64,000 nucleotides of DNA from Aegilops tauschii subsp. strangulata (Eukaryota > Streptophyta > Magnoliopsida > Poales > Poaceae): assembly GCF_002575655.3 (NCBI RefSeq), contig NC_053037.3, positions 142,859,207 to 142,923,206 of the forward strand, given 5' to 3'. A program made the translations under genes and the position numbers. This document shows, in pieces, positions 8,863 through 20,996 of the stretch. Positions within the stretch are counted from its first letter, which is position 1. Each line of letters opens with the position of its first letter. The notes under the pieces are model-generated. The model ran no database searches and was not told the DNA's origin. It saw only the letters and a program-made list of their open reading frames with translations.

Positions 8863-10995
8863 GTAAGCTCGAGCCCCCTCCACCCTTATATCGTTAATCT
8901 AGGGCCTAGATTAGACTAGCGAAGGGTTAGGTTTATTTGTACTAGATCGGTTTTGTACGGTTTAGTTTACGGCTTATTTCTGGTTTAGTTACGGTTTAGT
9001 GTAGACCGGCCCGATCGGTTTTTTTTATTTTTAAACCGTACGCGTACTAGCCTATTCAACGCATGTGCGCTGTTTAGTTTTAGAACGCTCACTGTTTCGG
9101 CCCGTTAGCGCCTTAGTTGTTTTTTTTTGTTTTTTTTTGTTTAATTTTGTCGTTTCTGTTTTTAACAAAATAGTTCCAATCTTGAAAAATCTATATCTTT
9201 TAGGTTATTTATTATTTTTAGTTGATTCTTTTTTGTTAGTGTGCAAATTTGTTGTAGTTTCTGTAGAAAATATGTTTAGCCATGTTTAAATTATTAGAAA
9301 TAGTTTTATATTAGATTTAGACAGATTAGTTTTTCTGCCATAAATTGAGTTAGGATTATTATTTTTTAGTGATTCTTTTTGCTACTGCTTAGTTTTGACC
9401 ATGCCTAGCAGTAGGAACTTGTTTGGGTATTTTAGATTTAATAAACAATTAGTTTTCTGTCGAAATCAAGTTTTTCTTGTTTATTTAGCTAGCTACTGTT
9501 TTCCTACTGTTCTAGTTAGTAAATAATTTTTATTTTTTATTATGTTATAGTTTATTTTAGATTAGTTTCTGTAGCCACAGAGGAGGAACTTTTATATACG
9601 GTAGAATAAATTTTTTTTATTTTCTTTGCTAGGATTGTTTTAGGTATAATAGCAGTTCTATAATAGCTTTTGATGTGATTCTTTTTGCTACTAGTTTGTA
9701 TGATGTTTTCCCTTCTGTTAGTTAGCAAAACCAATGCTTAGGTTCTGTTAAGAAAAGTTTTAGTTGTGTAAAACTATTTCTTAGTTGTTGCTTGATATGA
9801 TGAAAACCTTGATTTGCTTTCTCCGAGTTTTTCTTTGGTTTTGGTTTGAGTGCTTGGGTGTTTTACTTCAACTTTCTGTTATGTTATATTGTGCTATACT
9901 TATTTGCGCTATTGTTTGACTCGGTAGAATTTCCGGAGTGCGAAGCCTGCTATTACGAGTCGCTAGCTTCCGAAGACCGTCAGCCAGGCAAGTCATTTGA
10001 TCATGTATTTACAATGCCTATGATTTTATTGCATTAGAGTTATACCTCCCCACCATGCATGCGGTAGGAGAATTTTGTTAAGTTATGTTCTTGAGTAGTA
10101 TCATGAGGTAGGATGAACCGTTCTCCCTTGTTACCGATGCCCGGGACGTTGTAGTTTATTTTGCTATGCTCGTAGACGGGGTTGGTTGAGTGATTCATAA
10201 GGGAGATGCGAGAGTCAAGATGATGAAAACCCCATGACATCAAGCTCAAGATGGACTTCAAAATTCACCACTGGGTGGAGGACGGTTGACGGGCACCCTG
10301 GAGAAACCAGCGGATGGCCGGGATGCATGGAGAAGCGCCATGACATCTTGCGGAAAGCTTCACCCAGCCACGAAGAGATGGATGGATACCCCATTGACCG
10401 GAAGCTTACCTGTGTAGCCGCAAGCCATTATGGGCTCTGGCTTGGTCAACCCTAGGCGTGACTTTGGCCGGACGGTGCTACGAGATGTAGAAGAACGGTA
10501 GGATTGGATGGGCACCGGCAGTGGCCCAGAGGAACTCTTCGGAAGACCCTGTTTCGTTCGTCCCGTCTTCAAACACCAGGCAGTGCGAAGACTTAAAGGA
10601 GGGAACGATTCTTGCGGGTAAAGTACACAAACCTCTGCAGAGGGTTAAAACCTAATCGATTAGCCGTGTCCTCGGTTACGGACAAATGAGCCTCTGGAAT
10701 TGGAGTATTTCGGATATCTCAACACTGAACTTAATAAATTAATTGAGGGGGTTACTTAATAATTGGGAACGAGACATTGGTTGGCGGAACCATCTCAATA
10801 ACTACCAACATTTTGTAGTATTTGCAAACAAGTCCTTGTTGTAGGGAAAAACTGGCTTTTTCGCAAAACAATGAAACTTAGAGCCCCACAGCCAAATTGC
10901 ATATAGTATTAGTAATTTTATTGTTGTTCTCTCTTCATGACTTGCCGGCATATTCAAAATGCTGACCTACACGGCTGCAACGTCTTATGTTACAG
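8863..10995 (+). other. Possible leader intron inside the LTR
   Basis: CCGCTGTAAGC at 8860-8870 gives a donor-like GTAAGC after a GC-rich leader, and TTATGTTACAGAGG gives an acceptor-like AG at 10994-10995 after a T-rich tract of about 2 kb. An alternative donor is GTGAGC at 8557. The composition (GC-rich exon-like part, T-rich intron-like part) resembles first introns of plant genes. Splicing is not proven by sequence alone. Confidence 0.35.
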
Positions 10996-11142
10996 AGGAA
11001 TTTTCCGATCAGGAGTGAGGCTACGATCCATGCTTGGCGATTGCCCTATGGAGTCGGATGGACTCGCTTTTCGTCTACGCTTCCGCAGCTTTATTTAGTT
11101 TATTTCTCATGAGTTGGCCTTCGGCCGAATTTATTATGATGT

Positions 11143-11175
11143 AATAAAGACTCGATATGAGAATCGTGTAATAAA
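11143..11175 (+). terminator. Poly(A) signals in the LTR (AATAAA twice)
   Basis: AATAAA occurs at 11143-11148 and 11170-11175, about 115-145 bp before the LTR end. The equivalent first signal in the 3' LTR is at 20305-20310 and would serve genomic transcripts. Confidence 0.55.
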
Positions 11176-11291
11176 TTCAGGTGTGATTGAACTTTGAATC
11201 TTTGCATCAATGTACTGTGTGTGCCAGCATGATCTTGGGATGGTACAGCTACACAGAGACTTGACCGATTTTGGGTCGGGTCGTTACAGAG

Positions 11292-11306
11292 ATGGTATTC
11301 AGAGCA
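11292..11306 (+). other. Primer binding site, initiator tRNA-Met type with one inserted base
   Basis: Just after the LTR the sequence TGGTATTCAGAGC resembles the common plant primer site TGGTATCAGAGC, complementary to the 3' end of initiator tRNA-Met, with one extra T. The insertion may weaken priming. Confidence 0.6.
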
Positions 11307-11433
11307 CACGCTGACCGTAGGACGTAACCCCTAGGATCGAAAAGCCATAGGAAGAGACTATTTTTTATGTCCTTATCATTCCGTAATTCTCCCCTGTTCA
11401 TTTCTGACTTCTCTCCGATTTTCAACATTCTAG

Positions 11434-12168
11434 ATGGCCGCTGAGTTCACCCCAGTTCTGCTACCGGAGTTTTGCCAGCCAGATGAGACGATGCTTCTCG
11501 GCAAGAAGCTGGTTCAGATCGTGAAGAAGCTGAAGATTGCTCTGCCCTCAATCACCGGGAAGCCTATCAATGCACTTCCGACGGATACCCGCTACAGGAT
11601 TATGGTGCACATTCCAGGGAGGACCTTCAGAGGACATTCTGAGCCGATTGACTTTGAGTTTACCAATTTCACTTGGATCCTCGGAAGAGACATGGCGATT
11701 TATCGTGCACTTGGACATCTCCAAGAAGAGTACAGGGCCGAGCTTGACCCATCAGACCTCGCCATGATTTCTCGTAGAGCTAGGAATGGAGATATCATCC
11801 GTACCGTAGAGGACGACTCCATTCTTTCATATGTCCAAGACTTGGAGAGTCTCATCAGGAACCGGGAAATCCATACGCGCCGAAACTCAAAGGTACACAG
11901 GAGGTTGTTGTTCCGTGAACTGGAACTGGAGGAGAAAGCACGCGCGGACTTCCTTGAACATGAAGAAGAAGTCAAGGATTTTATGGATAGAATCGAGGTC
12001 CGGGATAAATATATTGCCACACTGGAGGAGAAGATAGACCTGGGAGAAGACCTTTTTCCGAGTGGAGATGATGGACCCCTCGTGAGCAATGACCAGGATT
12101 ATGAAGAGAGCTCCACCGAAGGAAGCCGCAAGAGGAGACGCCGCACCAGAGGACGCAAGAATAATTGA
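11434..12168 (+). CDS. Extra intact ORF upstream of gag, 244 aa, coiled coil with basic tail
   Basis: An uninterrupted ORF lies between the primer site and gag, in the sense orientation. ATG 11434 is the first ATG after the primer site that opens a long frame, with G at +4. Residues 1-120 look globular (GRTFRGHSEPIDFEF, WILGRDMAIYRALG). Residues 125-205 are rich in E, R, K and L with heptad-like spacing, suggesting a coiled coil (DLESLIRNREIH, LELEEKARADFLEHEEEV). An acidic stretch follows, and the last 14 residues contain KRRRRTRGRK, a probable nuclear localisation or nucleic-acid binding signal. I recognise no named domain. Extra ORFs before gag are known in some plant Ty3/Gypsy lineages. 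This frame has no disabling change, while gag-pol of the same copy has four. Confidence 0.75.
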   Translation: MAAEFTPVLLPEFCQPDETMLLGKKLVQIVKKLKIALPSITGKPINALPTDTRYRIMVHIPGRTFRGHSEPIDFEFTNFTWILGRDMAIYRALGHLQEEYRAELDPSDLAMISRRARNGDIIRTVEDDSILSYVQDLESLIRNREIHTRRNSKVHRRLLFRELELEEKARADFLEHEEEVKDFMDRIEVRDKYIATLEEKIDLGEDLFPSGDDGPLVSNDQDYEESSTEGSRKRRRRTRGRKNN

Positions 12169-12390
12169 TGAAGACATTTAGTCGACCGCCATGTTATTTT
12201 ATTTTTTCGTCGATCAGTTAGGCCGTTATTTTTGATTAGTCGTGAGATTTTTGCAATCCCAGATTGAACCTTGTTTGAGATGAATGAATAAATGATTGGT
12301 GTGATTATGATTGTGCATTCATATGGGTAGTGCTATTTTCTCATTAGACCCTTGTTCTATTCTAATTTCTCATCCACTCCAAAACACCAG

Positions 12391-12489
12391 ATGCCTCCGA
12401 GACGTGACCCCGGTTTCAACTTTCCGCCGGAGCTCACCCAGCTGATCCAGCAGCAGAATGCCCTAATGCAGATGCTCATCCAGAACCAG

Positions 12490-12530
<41 letters not shown>

Positions 12531-15500
12531 GAACAACAACAATCCACCGCCACCACCCCCTGTTGACAACTTGACCCGCTTCCTAAGGCTGAATCCGCCA
12601 GTGTTCTCTAGCAGCACTGAGCCGATTGTGGCCGATGATTGGCTCTGCAAGGTCGGAAGGGAGTTAGCCACTGCTGGATGCACAGATGCAGAGAAGGTGC
12701 GCTTTGCCGCACATCAGCTTGATGGACCTGCAGCTTCTCGGTGGGAGAACTACACCGCCACTTATCCGGCCGCCACCGTGACATGGGCTGAGTTCCAACA
12801 GGCCTTCCGCACCGCTCATGTCTCAGCTGGAGCCATGAGTCTGAAGAAGCGTGAGTTCCGCAACTTACGCCAGGGGAACCGTACTGTGGGGCAGTACGTG
12901 GATGATTCAGCAAATTATCTCGCTATGCCCCAGATGATGTGGCCACAGATGCCGCAAAGCAAGAGAAGTTTCTCGAGGGACTCAATGATGAGCTAGGAAT
13001 GCAGCTAATGGTGGCTACCTTCAACAACTACCAGGAGTTGGTAGACAAGGCCACCATACTTGAAGGCAAGCAGCAGCAGATTGATAGCCGCAAGCGGAAA
13101 TATGGCCAGGGAAAGTACAACTTCGGAGCTCAGCAGAAGCCCCGCTATACCCCATACTCGGGAGGACATACCCATCACACCCATGGAGGACATAATCATG
13201 GAGGACATAACCATGGAGGGAATGGGAACAATCGCAACCACGACAACAACTCCAAGTCAGGCAATGGAGGCAATGGCAACCAGCACCGTCCTGCTCCGGC
13301 TCAGAAGGATCTGAGTCATACCACCTGTTTCAAGTGCCGGAAGACAGGACACTATGCCATCAATTGTCCGGAGGCCAAGCAGAGGAATGGAAACGGCAAC
13401 GGCAATGGAAGCTCAGCAAAGAATCCCAACCCTTTTCCTCGTGCTCAGGTGAATCACCTTGATGTGGAGGACATCTATGATCAGCCAGACACTGTGGTTG
13501 GTAAGTTTTTATTAAATTCACATCCAGTATTGGTACTCTTTGATTCCGGTGCAACGCATTCATTCATATCAAGGGTAGTTGTGGAAAAGTACGGGTTGCC
13601 CACTAGAACCCTTAGAACCCCTCTTCAGGTCACTTCCCCAGGAGGAGAGATGACGGCAGGCTTAGGCTATCATTCGACCCTCAGCATCGGAAACCATGAT
13701 TTTCCCGCAGACCTCATAGTATTGGAATCCCAAAGTTTGGATGTAATTCTAGGCATGGATTGGTTGACCAAGTTTGAAGGAAACATCGACTGTGCTCGCA
13801 AGACGATTTTTTTCACCGCCCCGAAGCAGAAGAGTATGAAGTATGTATCCAGACGCACACCGATGAAGAATCGGGTGAATTCCCTCACGGGTGTTGTTCA
13901 GGAGGAAGTGCCCGTAGTGCAAGATTTTCCTGACGTGTTTCCAAAGGAATTACCAGGAATGCCACCGGACAGGGACATTGAGTTTTTGATTGAGTTATTG
14001 CCCGGCATAGCCCGAATATCCAAGAGACCCTATCGGATGCCCCCGAATGATTTGGAAGAGATCAAGAATCAAATTAAGGAGCTATTGGAGAAAGGATATA
14101 TTTGCCCAAGCTCGTCACCTTGGGGAGCCCCAGTTCTTTTGGTAGAGAAGAAGGACGGAACCCTGAGAATGGTTGTGGATTATCGTTCATTGAACGATGT
14201 GACCATCAAGAACAAGTACCCTCTGCCGATGATTAATGATTTATTTGATCAACTAGTTGGAGCCAAGGTATTCTCCAAGATCGATCTTCGATCAGGGTAT
14301 CATCAGCTGAAGATTCGTGAACATGATATACCCAAAACAGCTTTCACCACCAGGTATGGTTTATATGAGTATACCGTCATGTCATTCGGATTAACTAATG
14401 CCCCTGCGTATTTCATGAGCATGATGAACAAGGTATTTATGGAATATCTGGACAAGTTTGTCGTGGTGTTCATCGATGACATATTGGTTTTCTCCAAGAG
14501 CGAGGAAGAGCATAAGGAGCATCTGCGTCTAGTTCTGGAGAAACTCCGGGAACATCAGTTATATGCCAAGTTCAGCAAATGTGAATTTTGGCTGAAGGAA
14601 GTCGGATTCCTCGGACATGTTATTTCAGGAGAAGGAATAGCAGTCGACCCCACCAAGGTCGAATCGGTCACCAACTGGCAATCCCCCACCTCAGTCAAGG
14701 AGATCCGCAGTTTTCTCGGACTCGCAGGATAGTATCGGAGGTTTATTGAGAATTTCTCCAAGATTGCCAAGCCCATGACTGAGCTGTTGAAGAAGGAAGC
14801 CAAGTACATTTGGACCGAGGATTGTGAAGCCACTTTTTAGGAGCTGAAGACACGTTTGGTTACCGCCCCGGTGCTAATTTTGCCGGACATACACAAGGAT
14901 TACCAGGTATATTGTGATGCTTCTCGTCAAGGACTCGGAGGAGTGCTCATGCAGGAAGGAAAAGTTGTAGCTTATACCTCCAGACAGCTACGACCTCACG
15001 AGATGAATTATGCCACACACGATTTGGAGTTAGCAGCCGTAGTGCACGCACTCAAGACCTGGAGACATTTCCTTGTCGGAAACAGTTGTGATGTTTACAC
15101 GGATCATAAGAGCCTGAAGTATATTTTCACACAGAAGGAATTGAACCTCAGGCAGAGGAGATGGCTTGAATTGATCAAGGACTATGACATGAGATTGCAT
15201 TATCACCCAGGGAAGGCAAATGTTGTAGCAGATGCCTTGAGCCATAAAAGTTATGTGAACACCCTCATAGCTGGAGGATTACCTCAGGAATTAGCCGACG
15301 ATCTCAGAGAGCTCCGACTGGAGATAGTACCGAGAGGATTTGTCGCCACCTTGGATATACAGTCCACTCTGACCGAAAGAATCCGTGAAGCCCAGAAGAC
15401 AGACAAGGGAATTGCAGAGATAAAGGAAAAGATGTGTAACGGAAAGGCGAAAGGTTTTCGTGAAGATGAGCACGGAACTTTATGGTTTGAGGATCGCATC

Positions 15501-16844
15501 TATGTGCCTAATGACCCAGAGGTTAGGAAGTTAATTCTTCAGGAGGCCCATGATTCACCGTACTCGATTCACCCAGGCAACACCAAGATGTATCTGGATT
15601 TGAAGGAAAGTTTCTGGTGGACAGGTATGAAGAAGGATATTGCCGAGTACGTAGCAGTATGCGATGTTTGTCAGCGAGTAAAGGCGGAACATCAGAAGCC
15701 GGCAGGGTTACTTCAACCTTTGCCGATACCCGAGTGGAAATGGGAAAAACTTGGAATGGATTTTATCATAGGATTACCGAGGACCCGTTCAGTTTATGAT
15801 TCTATCTGGGTAGTGGTTGATCGCTTGACCAAGGTAGCTCATTTCATTCCCGTGAAGACCACATATACCAGCGCTAAGTTAGCCAAGATATACATGACCA
15901 GGATCGTATGTCTGCATGGAGTTCCGAGGAGTATCATGTCAGATAGAGGAACACAATTTACCTCAAAGTTTTGGAATCAGTTGCATGAAACTTTGGGTAC
16001 GAGGCTGGAGTTCAGTACAGCTTTTCATCCACAGACACATGGAAAGACCGAGAGAGTCAACCAGATTTTGGAGGACATGTTGAGAGCCTGTGCGCTAGAC
16101 TATGGGTCTAGCTGGGATGACAACTTGCCATATGCAGAGTTCTCGTACAACAACAGTTATCAGACCAGTCTGAAAATGGCCCCTTTCGAAGCTCTATACA
16201 GAAGGAGGTGCAGAACACCATTGTTGTGGGATGGTGTTGGCAATCGAAAACTTTTTGGTCCCGATCTTATCTGAGACTCCGAAGAGAAGGTCAAGCTGAT
16301 TCAAGATAGACTCAAGATAGCCCAGTCAAGACAGAAGAGTTATGCCGACAGTAAACGCAAGGAGATAACGTATGAAGTTGGAGACCGAGCATATCTCCGT
16401 GTGTCCCCACTTCGTGGAATCAAGAGGTTTGGTGTTAAAGGAAAGTTGGCACCCAGGTTCATTGGCCCCTACAAAATCCTCGAACGTCGTGGAGAAGTTG
16501 CTTACAAGCTGGAATTGCCGGAAGGATTGTCCGGAGTTCACGATGTCTTCCATGTTTCTCAGCTGAAGAAATGCCATGCCGAGATGGCCGAAATTCCATT
16601 GAGAGACACAGTGCCCCTAGAGGCCATACAACTCGACAGTGATCTGACTTATGAGGAGAAACCCGTCCGAATTCTCGAGACTGCGAACAGAGTCACCCGC
16701 AGCAAGATCATCAAGTTTTGCAAGGTTCTGTGGAGTCATCATTCCGAGGAGGAAGCCACCTGGGAGCGAGAAGAAGACCTCCGCCGAGACCACCTGCACC
16801 TATTTGCTAGCCAACCCGAATCTCGAGGGCGAGATTCATCTTAA
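12391..16844 (+). pseudogene. Gag-Pol polyprotein of the Tekay-type element, broken by one frameshift and three stops
   Basis: Gag starts at ATG 12391 (MPPRRDPG) and contains an AAC-encoded Asn run (12490-12545). A one-base loss near 12906-12908 shifts the frame; reading resumes in the third frame and stays there to TAA 16842-16844. Domains in order: His/Gly-rich linker (13159-13240), CCHC zinc knuckle (13325-13366), protease with DSGATHSF (about 13541), reverse transcriptase with FIDD (about 14470), RNase H with CDAS, DLELA, YTDHKS and VVADALS, integrase with HHCC finger and catalytic D, D, E ([17 protein letters not shown]), and a chromodomain-like C terminus (VLWSHHSEEEATWERE). Stops are TAG 14730-14732 (between RT and RNase H), TAG 14838-14840 and TGA 16272-16274. 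The two later stops could come from C-to-T changes. This copy cannot make full enzymes. Confidence 0.93.
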
Positions 16845-16856
16845 GGTGGGTAGGTT
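16845..16856 (+). other. Polypurine tract before the 3' LTR
   Basis: GGTGGGTAGGTT lies directly between the gag-pol stop codon and the 3' LTR start, the required place for plus-strand priming. Confidence 0.6.
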
Positions 16857-19800
16857 TGTAACATCCCAAATTTTCAAGTTGGAATGTTTTACAATTATTA
16901 GCTAAGCATCTATGCATTTTGATTGAAATTGAGTGGCATTTGAAAATTTCAAAGGCAGTTGAGTTTTTGTTGTGAATTTGAACTTGATTTGGCATTGAAA
17001 TTTATTTCAAATATCCCTGACAAATACTTGATCAAAAGTATGAGAGGAGCTAACATGACACTCCAAAAATGTCAGAAGAAACGTATTGCCAAAAAGTTTG
17101 AATTCAAATTTGAATTTTATTTGGGATTTCCAGAAATTGTTTTTTTTAGTTTGAGTTTTACCTCTGGAAAAATGTCCACGTTGTAGGATTAATTCCCCTG
17201 AGAATTTTGATATATATATATGTCCTATATAAAAATAATATATATTTTTCTATATTTTCCCTTCTCTCTAATTCAAAAAAAAAGGGAAAGCCCCAGGCGC
17301 CAGCCAGGCCAACCGGCCCAGCCAGCGCCGAGCGCAGCCCACCAGCGGGCCAGGCGCAGCCCACCGACGCCCGAGCCGGCCTGCCCCCCGCGCCCGATGC
17401 CCGAACCCCCTCGCCCTCGGTCGCCCGTCGCGCCTCTCCCCTCTCTCTATCACCGACGCGCTGGCCCCACCCCTTCTCTTTCCTCTCACACACGCAAACC
17501 CCGCCCGGAGCACGCCCGACGCCGCCGCGGTTCCGATCCTCTCGGGATCGTGATCCCGAGACGCCCCCTCGCCCAAGACTACGCCCTATAAAAGGCCAAG
17601 CCCCTCCTCTCTCGAACCCCTTAAACCCTACGCCCGAAACCCACCAGAGCCGTCGCCCTCTCCGTTCGCATCTCGCCGCCGCCACCTCGGTTCGCCGCCA
17701 CTTACGCCGTCGGTGAGCACCCTCTGCCCCTCCAAGCATCTTCACCCGAACCTCCACTTCGTGCCGCACCTCCTTGACATCATCTCCCTGTCGAGGAGCC
17801 CCCGACGCCATCGTCCCGAGCTCGTCCGTCGCCCGCCGGAGCAGGAGCTCACCCGAGCTCGCCCCGATCGACTCTGACATCCCCGAGCTCCACCAAGGCC
17901 GCCCCCGATTTCCCCAAGCTCCGCCACATTGCCCCGACGCCATCTCCTTCCTCACCGACGACCGGAGCCGCCGCACCGCCATCGCCCGAGTCGCCGCCCG
18001 TCGCCGCCGTCCGCTGTAAGCCCGAGCCCCCTCCACCCTTAGATCGTTAATCTAGGGCCTAGATTAGACTAGCGAAGGGTTAGGTTTATTTGTACTAGAT
18101 CGGTTTTGTACGGTTTAGTTTACGGCTTATTTCTGGTTTAGTTACGGTTTAGTGTAGACCGGCCCGATCGGTTTTTTTTTATTTTTAACCCGTACGCGTA
18201 CTAGCCTATTCAACGCATGTGTGCTGTTTAGTTTTAGAACGCTCACTGTTTCGGCCCGTTAGCGCCTTAGTTGTTTTTTTTTTCTGTTTTTGTTTGTTTA
18301 ATTTTTTCGTTTCTGTTTTTAACAGAATAGTTCCAATCTTGAAAAATCTATATCTTTTAGGTTATTTATTATTTTTAGTTGATTCTTTTTTTGTTAGTTT
18401 GCAAATTTGTTGTAGTTTCCGTAGAAAATATGTTTAGCCATGTTTAAATTATTAGAAATAGTTTTATATTAGATTTAGACAGATTAGTTTTTCTGCCATA
18501 AATTGAGTTAGGATTATTATTTTTTAGTGATTCTTTTTGCTACTGCTTAGTTTTAACCATGCCTAGCAGTAGGAACTTGTTTGGGTATTTTAGTTTTAAT
18601 AAACAATTAGTTTTATGTCGAAATCAAGTTTTTCTTGTTTATTTAGCTAGCTACTGTTTTTGTACTGTTCTAGTTAGTAAATAATTTTTATTTTTTATTA
18701 TGTTATAGTTTATTTTAGATTAGTTTCTGTAGCTACAGAGGAGGAACTTTTATATACGGTAGAATAAAAAAATTTATTTTATTTTCTTTGCAAGCATTGT
18801 TTTAGGTATAATAGGAGTTCTATAATAGCTTTTGATGTGATTCTTTTTGCTACTAGTTTGTATGATGTTTTCCCTTCTGTCAGTTAGCAAAACCAATGCT
18901 TAGGTTCTGTTAAGAAAAGTTTTAGTTGTGTAAAACTATTTCTTAGTTGTTGCTTGATATGATGAAAACCTTGATTTGCTTTCTCCGAGTTTTTCTTTGG
19001 TTTTGGTTTGAGTGCTTGGGTGTTTTACTTCAACTTGCTGTTATGTTATATTGTGCTATACTTATTTGCGCTATTGTTTGACTCGGTAGAATTTCCGGAG
19101 TGCGAAGCCTGCTATTACGAGTCGCTAGCTTCCGAAGACCGTCAGCCAGGCAAGTCATTTGATCATGTTTTTACAATACCTATGATTTTATTGCATTAGA
19201 GTTATACCTCCCCACCATGCATGCAGTAGGAGAATTTTGTTAAGTTATGTTCTTGAGTAGTATCATGAGGTAGGATGAACCCTTCTCCCTTGTTACCGAT
19301 GCCCGGGACGTTGTAGTTTATTTTTCTATGCTCGTAGACGGGGTTGGTTGAGTGATTCATAAGGGAGATGCGAGAGTCAAGATGATGAAAACCCCATGAC
19401 ATCAAGCTCAAGATGGACTTCAAAATTCACTACTGGGTGGAGGACGGTTGACAGGCACCCTGGAGAAACCAGCGAATGGCCGGGATGCATGGAGAAGCGC
19501 CATGACATCTTGCGGAAAGCTTCACCCAGCCACGAAGAGATGGATGGATACCCCATTGACCGGAAGCTTACCTGTGCAGCCGCAAGCCATTATGGGCTCT
19601 GGCTTGGTCAACCCTAGGCGTGACACTGGCCGGACGGTGCTACGAGATGTAGAAGAACGGTAGGATTGGATGGGCACCGGCAGTGGCCCAGAGGAACTCT
19701 TCGGAAGACCCTGTTTCGTTCGTCCCGTCTTCAAACACCAGGCAGTGCGAAGACTTAAAGAAGGGAACGATTCTTGCGGGTAAAGTGCACAAACCTCTAC

Positions 19801-20450
19801 AGAGGGTTAAAACCTAATCGATTAGCCGTGTCCCCGGTTACGGACAAATGAGCCTCTGGAATTGGAGTATTTCGGATATCTCAACACTGAACTTAATAAA
19901 TTAATTGAGGGGGTTACTTAATAATTGGGAACGAGACATTGGTTGGCGGAACCATCTCAATAACTACCAACATTTTGTAGTATTCGCAAACAAGTCCTTG
20001 TTGTAGGGAAAAACCGGCTTTTTCACAAAACAATGAAACTTAGAGCCCCAGAGCCAAATTGCATATAGTATTAGTAATTTTATTGTTGTTCTCTCTTCAT
20101 GACTTGCCGGCATATTCAAAATGCTGACCTACACAGCTGCAACGTCTTATGTTGCAGAGGAATTTTCCGATCAGGAGTGAGGCTACGATCCACGCTTGGC
20201 GATTGCCCTATGGAGTCGGATGGACTCGCTTTTCGTCTACACTTTCGCAGCTTTATTTAGTTTATTTCTCATGAGTTGGCCTTCGGCCAAATTTATTATG
20301 ATGTAATAAAGACTCGATATGAGAATCGTGTAATAAATTCAGGTGTGATTGAACTTTGAATCTTTGCATCAATGTACTGTGTGTGCCAGCATGATCTTGG
20401 GATGGTACAGCTACACAGAGACTTGACCGATTTTGGGTCGGGTCGTTACA
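16857..20450 (+). repeat. 3' LTR of the Tekay-type element (3594 bp)
   Basis: Collinear with 7700-11288 over its full length, with scattered substitutions and small T-run indels. It ends GGGTCGTTACA and is followed by the TSD gggaa. TATA box at 17587, AATAAA at 20305. Confidence 0.95.
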
Positions 20451-20996
20451 GGGAACCTGCCTTGCAATGCCGAAGACAATTTGCACGCCGGACACGTCAT
20501 CATTGAAGACTGGTTCAGGGGCTACTGAGGGAGTCCTGGATTAGGGGGTCCTCGGGCGTCCGGGCTATGTGATGTGGGCCGGACTGGTGGGCTGTGAAGA
20601 TACATGACGAAAGACTTTCCCCGTGTCCGGATGGGACTCTCCTTGGCGTGGGAGGCAAGCTTGGCGTGCGGATATGTAGATTCCTTTCTCTGTAAACTGA
20701 GTCTGTACAACCCTAGCCCCCTCCGGTGTCTATATAAACCGGAGGGTTTAGTCCGTAGGGGCAATCATAATCAGACAGGCTAGACATCTAGGGTTTAGCC
20801 ATTACGATCTCGAGGTAGATCAACTCTTGTAACCCCTATACTCATCAAAGTCAATCAAGCAGGAAGTAGGGTATTACCTCCGTTAAGAGGGCCCGAACCT
20901 GGGTAAACATTGTGTCCCCTGCCTCCTGTTACCCTCGATCCTTAGACGCACAGTTCGGGACCCCCTACCCGAGATCTGCCGGTTTTGACACCGACA
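20451..20996 (+). mobile_element. Right remnant of the split Tat-like Gypsy element, with 3' LTR
   Basis: Starts with the second copy of the Tekay TSD (gggaa) and holds 75 bp of 3' non-coding DNA followed by an LTR. It continues the remnant at 6385-7699, now separated by the 12.75-kb insertion. Confidence 0.7.
20526..20996 (+). repeat. 3' LTR of the Tat-like element (471 bp)
   Basis: Opens TGAGGGAGTCCTGGATTAGG and closes GGTTTTGACACCGACA. A short purine tract (CAGGGGCTAC) precedes it. A TATA box (TATATAAA, 20731-20738) lies in mid-LTR. I remember this LTR as very common in wheat, possibly the Fatima family. The matching 5' LTR is not in the window, so no TSD test is possible. Confidence 0.75.

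Larger units (their letters stand above)
7700..11288 (+). repeat. 5' LTR of the Tekay-type element (3589 bp)
   Basis: Begins TGTAACATCCC and ends GGGTCGTTACA. Layout: AT-rich first 420 bp, a GC-rich proline-codon-like stretch (8130-8880) containing a TATA box, then a long T-rich leader and poly(A) signals close to the end. The long ORFs on both strands of the GC-rich part are compositional artefacts: they differ between the two LTRs and have no domain. Confidence 0.95.
7700..20450 (+). mobile_element. Complete Tekay-type chromovirus (Ty3/Gypsy LTR retrotransposon)
   Basis: LTRs run 7700-11288 and 16857-20450, each TGTAACATCCC...GTTACA. A perfect 5-bp TSD, gggaa, flanks the element (7695-7699 and 20451-20455). 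Order inside: primer site, an extra ORF, gag with CCHC knuckle, protease, reverse transcriptase, RNase H, integrase and a C-terminal chromodomain-like tail, then a purine tract. Gene order and the tail motif (WSHHSEEEATWE) place it in the chromovirus branch, Tekay/Del type. In the first 350 bp the two LTRs differ by three substitutions and one 1-bp indel by eye, so the insertion is fairly recent. It is inserted in the 3' part of a Tat-like element. Gag-pol is broken by one frameshift and three stops. Confidence 0.93.

Noticed and set aside
8110..8883. Long minus-strand ORF (257 aa) and overlapping plus-strand ORFs in the GC-rich part of the 5' LTR; equivalents at 17158-18036
   Set aside because: They lie in LTRs, are proline/arginine/glycine-rich in every frame, differ in length between the two LTRs through small indels, and contain no domain.
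12357..12683. Minus-strand ORF of 108 aa with a long Leu run
   Set aside because: Antisense of the AAC repeat in gag.
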